This document shows positions 5,186 through 10,538 of a stretch of 10,538 bases of DNA, in pieces. Numbering within the stretch: the stretch's first letter is position 1; each line of letters opens with the position of its first letter. The translations under genes and the position numbers were made by a program. This DNA comes from Campylobacter sp. Lineage in GTDB: Bacteria > Campylobacterota > Campylobacteria > Campylobacterales > Campylobacteraceae. The stretch is from NCBI GenBank assembly GCA_017940085.1, contig JAGAZK010000222.1, forward strand, positions 1 through 10,538, read 5' to 3'. The notes under the pieces are model-generated. The model saw only the letters and a program-made list of their open reading frames with translations, was not told the DNA's origin and did no database searches.

Positions 5186-5842
5186 TCAAAGCCCGATAGA
5201 TTGTTTAAATTCAAGTATTTTATTAGGATTAAAATCGCTTTTTATCCCTAAATCTACTCCATCTGGAGCAAAAATCGTGCCAAATTTAAGATCTATATCG
5301 CTACAACATACCACAAAACAGCGATTTTGCAGTGCTAAAGCTTTGCAAAGTGTGATAAAATGCTCTTTTCTAGCTTTTCCCCACATAGCAGGAACTAAAA
5401 TCAAATCAGCTCCTTGTAGTTGTTTCCAAAGATGAATAAAACGAATTTCAAAACAAATCAAAACACCGATTTTAACGCCATTTAATTCAAAAAGTTTGAT
5501 TAAATTTTCATCTCCTGTGATAAATTTTTCATCTTCTTTGCTTGGTTTAAATGCGTAAGATTTGTTTTGAGTGTAGATTATGCCTTGATTTGAAATAAGA
5601 GTAAATTGATTAAATTTATCATTTAATCTTGTGAAGCCCAAATATGCGTTGTTTGGCAAATTTGATTGAATTTGATTTAAAATGGCTATATCATCAAAAG
5701 CCTTGTATCCATTAAAACAAAGCTCACTAGCTAAGGCTATTTCGCCATTTTTGAGAGATTTTGCTGTATTTATAAGCTCAGCGGATCTAAAATTTGGCTC
5801 AGATCCGCTTAAAATCACAGATCTTAGACTAGAAATCGTCAA
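5186..5842 (-). CDS. Short carbon-nitrogen hydrolase (nitrilase superfamily)
   Basis: Probable amidase of the nitrilase superfamily, hydrolysing a carbon-nitrogen bond in a small metabolite; the substrate is unknown. The Glu-Lys-Cys triad is visible: Glu40 in ASELCFNGY, Lys94 in TQNKSYAFKP, Cys130 in GVLICFEIRF (the usual GxxICYDxRF). 218 residues is short against the usual 260-280; the shortening lies in loops, and the triad order and spacing are kept, so I take it as intact. The start is TTG at 5842, inside the end of nrdB (14-nt overlap), with AAAGGAAG of the nrdB coding sequence serving as ribosome site; translational coupling is likely. A GTG at residue 9 is a less likely start. Flanked by nrdB and pcm, so a metabolite-repair role is a guess from company, not shown by sequence. 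Confidence 0.87.
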   Translation of the reverse strand: MTISSLRSVILSGSEPNFRSAELINTAKSLKNGEIALASELCFNGYKAFDDIAILNQIQSNLPNNAYLGFTRLNDKFNQFTLISNQGIIYTQNKSYAFKPSKEDEKFITGDENLIKLFELNGVKIGVLICFEIRFIHLWKQLQGADLILVPAMWGKARKEHFITLCKALALQNRCFVVCCSDIDLKFGTIFAPDGVDLGIKSDFNPNKILEFKQSIGL

Positions 5843-6851
5843 AACTCAAGCTTCCTTTGGAATAATTCGTAACTTTACTTTCAAAGAAATTTGATTTTTG
5901 GTCATTAAATTTAGAAAAATCATCTACCCATTTAATAGGGTGAGAGGCGTTGTAGATTTTTTTGAGCCCAATTGAAGTTAGGCGATTATCCACAAGATAA
6001 TGAATATATTCTTCTATAATATCATCTGTAAAGCCCATAATTTGGTTTTGCGTGATATATTTTCCCCATTTTATTTCAAGCTCACCTGCTGTTTTGAACA
6101 TATCATAAATTTTATTGATATTTTCTTCATTAAACAGATCTTCTCTTTCTGTGCGAACTGAATTTATCATATTTTGGAAAAGCAACAAATGCGTGATTTC
6201 ATCTCGTTGGATAAATCTAATCATTTGAGCAGATCCTAGCATTTTTCCAGCTCTTGCAAGTGCGTAAATCGAAGTAAATCCGCTATAAAAATACACACCT
6301 TCTAAAATTTGATTTGCTACCATTGCAAGGAGCAATTTACTATCCGTAACATCTCCTGCTAGTTCTTGATATACGCTAGAAATAAAGTCGTTTTTCTCAC
6401 GCAAAACATCATCGTGTTTTTCCATTTCATAAATCAAATCAGTGTTTTCACAGATCGCTTCTACCATTACTGCATAGCTTTTTGAGTGATTGGCTTCTTC
6501 ATAAGCTTGACGAGCCAAAACTGCATTTATTTCTGGTGCTGTTATGTATGGATTGATATTGTCTGCTAGATTGTTTGTTTGAAAGCTATCCATTGAGATA
6601 AGTTGGCTCCAAACCAAATCATACATTCTTTTTTCAGCTGCAGTTAAGTTAAAAGCATAATCCCTAACATCATCTGTGGTATCAACTTCTTTTGGAAACC
6701 AAGTATTTGCTTCCATAATATCCCACAATTTCAAAGCCCACTGATATTTTGCCTTTGTAAAATTTAAAATCCCGTGCGGATTACCATTGAAAACTCGTCT
6801 ATCTGTGAGAGTTTCATTAGAACTTGGGTTGTAAATTCTTTTTCTTTGCAT
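5829..6851 (-). CDS. nrdB: Class Ia ribonucleotide reductase, beta (radical) subunit
   Basis: Small subunit of aerobic ribonucleotide reductase, which holds the di-iron centre and tyrosyl radical used by NrdA to make dNTPs. 340 residues, the usual length for this clade. Predicted metal ligands: Asp88 (SMDSF), Glu119 and His122 (YEEANHSKSY), Glu184 (QILEGVYFY), Glu218 and His221 (QRDEITH); radical Tyr126 lies in HSKSYAVM. The C-terminus ends in SFDDF, the kind of acidic, aromatic tail that docks to NrdA. The ATG at 6851 has AAGGAG 6 nt upstream, and a TATAAT box stands at 6882-6887. It leads the nrdB/hydrolase/pcm unit; nrdA is not in the window, so alpha and beta are encoded apart, as is common in Campylobacter. 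All catalytic residues are present. Confidence 0.97.
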   Translation of the reverse strand: MQRKRIYNPSSNETLTDRRVFNGNPHGILNFTKAKYQWALKLWDIMEANTWFPKEVDTTDDVRDYAFNLTAAEKRMYDLVWSQLISMDSFQTNNLADNINPYITAPEINAVLARQAYEEANHSKSYAVMVEAICENTDLIYEMEKHDDVLREKNDFISSVYQELAGDVTDSKLLLAMVANQILEGVYFYSGFTSIYALARAGKMLGSAQMIRFIQRDEITHLLLFQNMINSVRTEREDLFNEENINKIYDMFKTAGELEIKWGKYITQNQIMGFTDDIIEEYIHYLVDNRLTSIGLKKIYNASHPIKWVDDFSKFNDQKSNFFESKVTNYSKGSLSFDDF

Positions 6852-6881
6852 AGTTTTCTCCTTGAAAAATGTGAGTTTGGT

Positions 6882-6887
6882 ATTATA
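6882..6887 (-). promoter_or_regulatory. -10 box (TATAAT) for nrdB operon
   Basis: TATAAT on the minus strand within AAAATATATAATACC, about 31 nt before the nrdB ATG. A T-run (TTTTTTTAAC) upstream fits the T-rich pattern of Campylobacter sigma-70 promoters. I saw no convincing NrdR-box pair. The rest of 6852-7025 holds only the terminator at 6983-7015. Confidence 0.65.
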
Positions 6888-6982
6888 TATTTTGCTAAGT
6901 TAAAAAAACTTAAATTAAAAATAGCAAATTTAGACTAAAATATTGATTTTGTGTGTTTGGAAGTAAATTTGATTTGTATATA

Positions 6983-7015
6983 GAAAAATCCAAGCCAAAT
7001 TTGCTCGGATTTTTC
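6983..7015 (-). terminator. Rho-independent terminator after the PEGA-like lipoprotein gene
   Basis: GAAAAATCC (6983-6991) pairs exactly with GGATTTTTC (7007-7015); after one mismatch, AGC/GCT extends the stem, with loop CAAATTT. On the minus strand the right arm supplies GGATTTTTC followed by TATATAC, so the T-run sits at the end of the hairpin. It begins 10 nt past the stop of the lipoprotein gene and separates it from the nrdB promoter. The symmetry would also let it work on the plus strand. Confidence 0.75.
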
Positions 7016-7025
7016 TTATAAAGAT

Positions 7026-7580
7026 TTATTCTTGTGTATCTTCTTCTGCGACTTCTTCTTCTCTGGTTGGAGGAGGACAAGTTACATTAGAATCAACGCT
7101 TGGCATAGTTATTTTTAGCACATTATCGCTAGTTCTGTCTATACATTTGTTGTCTTCATCGTGAATTAAATTCCACATATCGCCAGTGTGCGGATCTACT
7201 AAAACATAACCAAATAAATTAAATATGTTTCCTACGGAGTAGTGCAAACTTACAGAAGGTCTAAGTTCGAAAACTACATTTTTATATCCAGGTTTTGAAA
7301 GCTCGATTTTATAAATTTTGCCTTCCATATATTTTTGGGCAAGTTTCAAATCCAAACGAGCTGGAGTTTGACCTGAGTAAATGATTTGATGTTTATACAT
7401 ATCTGTGATAACAATCTTAGCATATTCAGGATTTGTTTCAAACTGCACAGATTGATAACCACCAGGCGTGAATTCATCATCTTTTGTCCAAGTATTCATA
7501 TCGCCGTCTTTTAGAGCCGTAGCACACCCACCAAGCACAAAAGCAACAACAAGAGCTAGAATTAATGATTTATATTTCAT
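7026..7580 (-). CDS. Putative lipoprotein with PEGA-like region
   Basis: 184 residues; function unknown. N-terminal signal MKYKSLILALVVAFVLGGC has a lipobox LGGC with Cys19, Ala at +2, so it should be lipid-anchored, probably in the outer membrane. Residues about 42-105 resemble a PEGA-type beta domain: VQFETNPEYAKIVITD, then SGQTPARLDLK and YKIELSKPGYKNVVFEL, the usual TxPxxA...G.TP...L pattern of small surface-associated domains. It is followed by a hydrophobic NIFNLFGYVLVDPHTGDMW segment and an acidic tail EEEVAEEDTQE. Two Cys near the C-terminus (CIDRT, TCPPP) could form a disulfide. ATG at 7580 has AAGGA 7 nt upstream. It is transcribed away from proB as a single gene with its own terminator; in C. 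jejuni, as I recall, obgE occupies the place before proB, so this is a local rearrangement or insertion. Confidence 0.85.
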   Translation of the reverse strand: MKYKSLILALVVAFVLGGCATALKDGDMNTWTKDDEFTPGGYQSVQFETNPEYAKIVITDMYKHQIIYSGQTPARLDLKLAQKYMEGKIYKIELSKPGYKNVVFELRPSVSLHYSVGNIFNLFGYVLVDPHTGDMWNLIHDEDNKCIDRTSDNVLKITMPSVDSNVTCPPPTREEEVAEEDTQE

Positions 7581-7618
7581 TATATTTTCCTTATAGAATT
7601 ATAAATTAACAATTGCTA

Positions 7619-7624
7619 ATTATA
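7619..7624 (-). promoter_or_regulatory. Probable -10 box for the PEGA-like lipoprotein gene
   Basis: TATAAT on the minus strand giving a leader of about 32 nt. A second TATAAT at 7598-7603 would leave only about 11 nt, too little for AAGGA plus spacer in comfort, so the upstream box is preferred. Both lie in the 110-bp divergent gap shared with proB. Confidence 0.45.
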
Positions 7625-7657
7625 TTTAATGCGAACTTAAATTAAGCTTGAGTTTAG

Positions 7658-8500
<843 letters not shown>

Positions 8501-8506
8501 GGCGAT

Positions 8507-9436
8507 ATGGAGAAAAATGTGAAAATCGTTTTTATGGGCACACCTGATTATGCGAGTGAAATTTTAAAAGGGCTTTTGAGAGCAAAATTTGACATTTGTG
8601 CTGTTTTTACCCAACCTGATAAACCTGTGGGAAGAAAGCAAATTTTAACCCCGCCAAGCGTGAAACAATTTTTACTTGATGAAAATTTGCAAATTCCTAT
8701 TTTTCAGCCAAATTCGCTAAAAGAAGTTGGCATAAAAGAGCAAATTTGTGCTTTTAAGCCTGATTTTATCGTAGTTGCAGCATACGGGCAAATTTTGCCT
8801 AGTGATATTTTGGGTATTGCGCCTTGTATAAATTTACACGCTTCGATACTGCCTAAATATCGCGGTGCTAGTCCGATTCAAAGTGCGATTTTGTGTGGTG
8901 AAAATCAAAGCGGCGTAACGGCGATGAAAATGGGCGCCGGGCTTGATGATGGCGAAATGCTAGGTTTTTCATATATAAATATAGAAAATTTAAAATCAAG
9001 CGAAATTTTTGATCAAATGGCAAAAATCGCTTCAAATTTAATGGTAAAAATTTTAAAAAATTATGAAAATTTAGCTCCGATTTCCCAAATTCACGCACTC
9101 TCAACCAAGTGTGCTAAAATAAAAAAAGAGTTTGGTTTGATTAAATTTAGCGACGATATTGATGAAATTTTGCGTAAATTTAGGGCTTTTGATTTTTGGC
9201 CAAACATTTTTTTAGATGACGGCACAAAACTTTTAGAAATCGCCAAATTTAGTGATAAAATGCACGATAAAAGCGAATTTGGAAAAATAGTAAATTTTAC
9301 AAAAAACGGCTTTGTAGTGGCTGTTGGTGGTGGTGAGTTAGAAATCACAAAAATCCAAGAAAGTGGTAAAAAACCGCTAAATGCAAGTGATTTTATCAAT
9401 GGCAAAAGGCTAAAAATTGACGATAGAATTTGTTGA
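8507..9436 (+). CDS. fmt: Methionyl-tRNA formyltransferase
   Basis: Formylates Met-tRNAi with 10-formyltetrahydrofolate for translation initiation; cytosolic. 309 residues, full length. Motifs: VFMGTPDYA (8-16), QPDKPVGRKQ (36-45), VVAAYGQILP (89-98), NLHASILPKYRGASPIQ (109-125) with catalytic Asn109 and His111, and GLDDGEML (145-152) with Asp147; the C-terminal tRNA-binding domain starts near 205 (KFSDDIDEILRKFRAFDFWPN). The ATG has AAGG, overlapping the proB stop, 4 nt upstream; a GTG four codons in is a possible but unneeded alternative. The last 20 nt overlap birA. The partner deformylase gene is not in the window. Confidence 0.97.
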   Translation: MEKNVKIVFMGTPDYASEILKGLLRAKFDICAVFTQPDKPVGRKQILTPPSVKQFLLDENLQIPIFQPNSLKEVGIKEQICAFKPDFIVVAAYGQILPSDILGIAPCINLHASILPKYRGASPIQSAILCGENQSGVTAMKMGAGLDDGEMLGFSYINIENLKSSEIFDQMAKIASNLMVKILKNYENLAPISQIHALSTKCAKIKKEFGLIKFSDDIDEILRKFRAFDFWPNIFLDDGTKLLEIAKFSDKMHDKSEFGKIVNFTKNGFVVAVGGGELEITKIQESGKKPLNASDFINGKRLKIDDRIC

Positions 9437-10052
9437 AAGTTGCGATTCAACGCAAACCCAGATTATTTCAAATTTAAAAAACGGCATTATTGCTCCGCCT
9501 TATTGTCTAGTAGCAAATTCCCAAAATAACGGAGTTGGAAGCAGGGGAAATGAGTGGATTAGCGAAAGTGGAAATTTATATTTTTCATTTTGCGTTGATG
9601 AAAAATTCCTGCCAAGCGACTTGCCGATGAGTTCAGCTAGTATTTATTTTGCTTTTTTGATGAAAGAGTATTTAGCAAATTTGGGCTCACAAATTTGGCT
9701 AAAATGGCCAAATGACTTTTATTTGAATGATAAAAAAATCGGCGGAGTAATTACCACAAAAATCAAAAATGTTTTTGTTTGCGGGATTGGGTTAAATTTA
9801 ACCTACGCACCCGAATTTGCGTGTATTTTAGATATAAAAGTTGATAAAAATAGCTTAGTTTATGGCTTTTTAGAAAATTTAGAAAATAAAATTTCATGGA
9901 AGCAAATTTTTAGTAAGTTTTTGCTAGAATTCCCTTTGTCGCAAAAATTCGGCACTCATAGCGGGAGCGAAGAAATTTCTCTTAAAAATGCAGTGCTATG
10001 CGATGACGGTTCAGTGATAATAAATAACAAAAAGGTGTATAGTTTAAGATGA
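9417..10052 (+). CDS. birA: Biotin-[acetyl-CoA-carboxylase] ligase, no DNA-binding domain
   Basis: Attaches biotin to the carrier lysine of acetyl-CoA carboxylase (AccB) and other biotin enzymes through biotinyl-AMP. 211 residues, a catalytic-only (group I) ligase: no N-terminal helix-turn-helix, so it should not act as a biotin repressor. Motifs: STQTQ (11-15), the biotin/adenylate loop QNNGVGSRGNEW (36-47; a variant of GRGRRGxxW in which Val and Ser replace two loop Arg positions), WPND (97-100), DKKIGGVI with active-site Lys107, and GIGLNL (123-128). Start is TTG at 9417 with AAAAGG upstream; it lies inside fmt (20-nt overlap), implying coupling and perhaps low output. Its TGA overlaps the parA ATG. 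Confidence 0.93.
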   Translation: MTIEFVESCDSTQTQIISNLKNGIIAPPYCLVANSQNNGVGSRGNEWISESGNLYFSFCVDEKFLPSDLPMSSASIYFAFLMKEYLANLGSQIWLKWPNDFYLNDKKIGGVITTKIKNVFVCGIGLNLTYAPEFACILDIKVDKNSLVYGFLENLENKISWKQIFSKFLLEFPLSQKFGTHSGSEEISLKNAVLCDDGSVIINNKKVYSLR

Positions 10053-10538
10053 GCGAAGTAATAACCATTGCTAATCAAAAAGGCGGTGTCGGTAAAACTA
10101 CAACCGCTATAAATTTGGCAGCCTCTTTGGCAGTAGCTGAAAAAAGAGTTCTTTTGTTGGACATCGATCCTCAAGCAAATGCTACCACAGGGGTTGGTTT
10201 TAGCAGAAATGATTATGAATTTAACATATATCATGTCTTAACTGGCAAGAAAAAATTGCAAGATATTATTTTAAAAACACAAATCCCAACTTTAGATTTA
10301 GCTCCATCAAATATCGGTTTAGTAGGTATTGAAAGAGAATTTTCTATCAACGATGAAGATTATAGAAGTGTATTAAAACAAAAAATCTCAGAACTTGATG
10401 ATATATATGATTATGTCATTATAGATACGCCACCTACGCTAGGAAGTCTAACCATAAATGCTCTTAGTGCAAGTGATAGTGTTTTGATACCTATTCAATG
10501 CGAATTTTATGCTATGGAAGGTTTGGCTCAAATCTTAA
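10049..10538 (+). CDS. parA: Chromosome-partitioning ATPase ParA/Soj (3' end cut by window edge)
   Basis: Deviant Walker-type ATPase that with ParB moves or positions the replication origin region. 163 codons are present, roughly the first 60 per cent of a family member of about 260. Motifs: deviant Walker A QKGGVGKTT (10-18) with signature Lys11 and catalytic Lys16, Walker A' LLLDIDPQANATTG (35-48) with Asp40, and Walker B YVIIDTPPTLG. The ATG overlaps the birA stop by 4 nt; AAAGGTG lies 11 nt upstream, a rather long spacing, so reinitiation after birA is likely. parB is expected next, beyond the window, by analogy with Campylobacter gene order. Confidence 0.96.
   Translation, partial: MSEVITIANQKGGVGKTTTAINLAASLAVAEKRVLLLDIDPQANATTGVGFSRNDYEFNIYHVLTGKKKLQDIILKTQIPTLDLAPSNIGLVGIEREFSINDEDYRSVLKQKISELDDIYDYVIIDTPPTLGSLTINALSASDSVLIPIQCEFYAMEGLAQIL

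Noticed and set aside
5016..5894. Plus-strand open frames at 5016-5435 and 5682-5894
   Set aside because: Opposite pcm, the hydrolase and nrdB, whose catalytic motifs are clear; no ribosome site or family resemblance.
8868..9450. Minus-strand open frames at 8868-9104 and 9091-9450
   Set aside because: Antisense to fmt and birA; Ser/Phe/Leu-rich shadow translations with no motifs.
9956..10234. Minus-strand open frame at 9956-10234
   Set aside because: Antisense to the birA end and parA start, which carry clear motifs, including Walker A.

Overview
The window reads as a chromosomal segment of an epsilonproteobacterium, most likely a Campylobacter species other than C. jejuni. Reasons: low G+C with a heavy excess of the palindrome AAATTT, strong AAGGAG-type ribosome sites with a 4-7 nt spacer, a UPF0323 lipoprotein (a family I know from Helicobacter and Campylobacter), a Campylobacter-style sigma-54 promoter, and the gene order proB-fmt-birA-parA, which I recall from Campylobacter. 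The species cannot be fixed from this stretch.

Left third (1-3162, all minus strand): three oxidoreductase genes, read in the order AKR5-like aldo/keto reductase, SDR, then YakC-like aldo/keto reductase (3' end outside the window). The first two carry near-identical 27-residue twin-arginine (Tat) leaders fused ahead of what look like ordinary cytosolic enzymes. In both, the original start survives as an internal ATG with its own strong ribosome site. Upstream of the third enzyme the same leader is still visible in the DNA but is broken by two frameshifts, so that enzyme probably starts at its internal ATG. This is the most unusual thing in the window: a repeated 'Tat leader plus retained internal start' layout, suggesting leader capture and possible dual localisation.

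Middle (3369-7580, all minus strand): a lipoprotein with a PEGA-like region, then nrdB, overlapped by a short carbon-nitrogen hydrolase gene and followed closely by pcm. This nrdB unit couples dNTP synthesis with two probable damage-repair or housekeeping enzymes. Next come the UPF0323 lipoprotein with its own TATAAT box and a 153-residue protein of unknown function behind an excellent sigma-54 promoter, which points to the flagellar regulon.

Right (7691-10538, plus strand): a tightly packed operon proB-fmt-birA-parA with gaps of 6 nt or overlaps of 4-20 nt, joining proline synthesis, initiator-tRNA formylation, biotin ligation and chromosome partitioning. parA runs off the window.

No gene-free stretch exceeds 300 bases. 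I saw no tRNA, rRNA, CRISPR array, insertion sequence or defence system.
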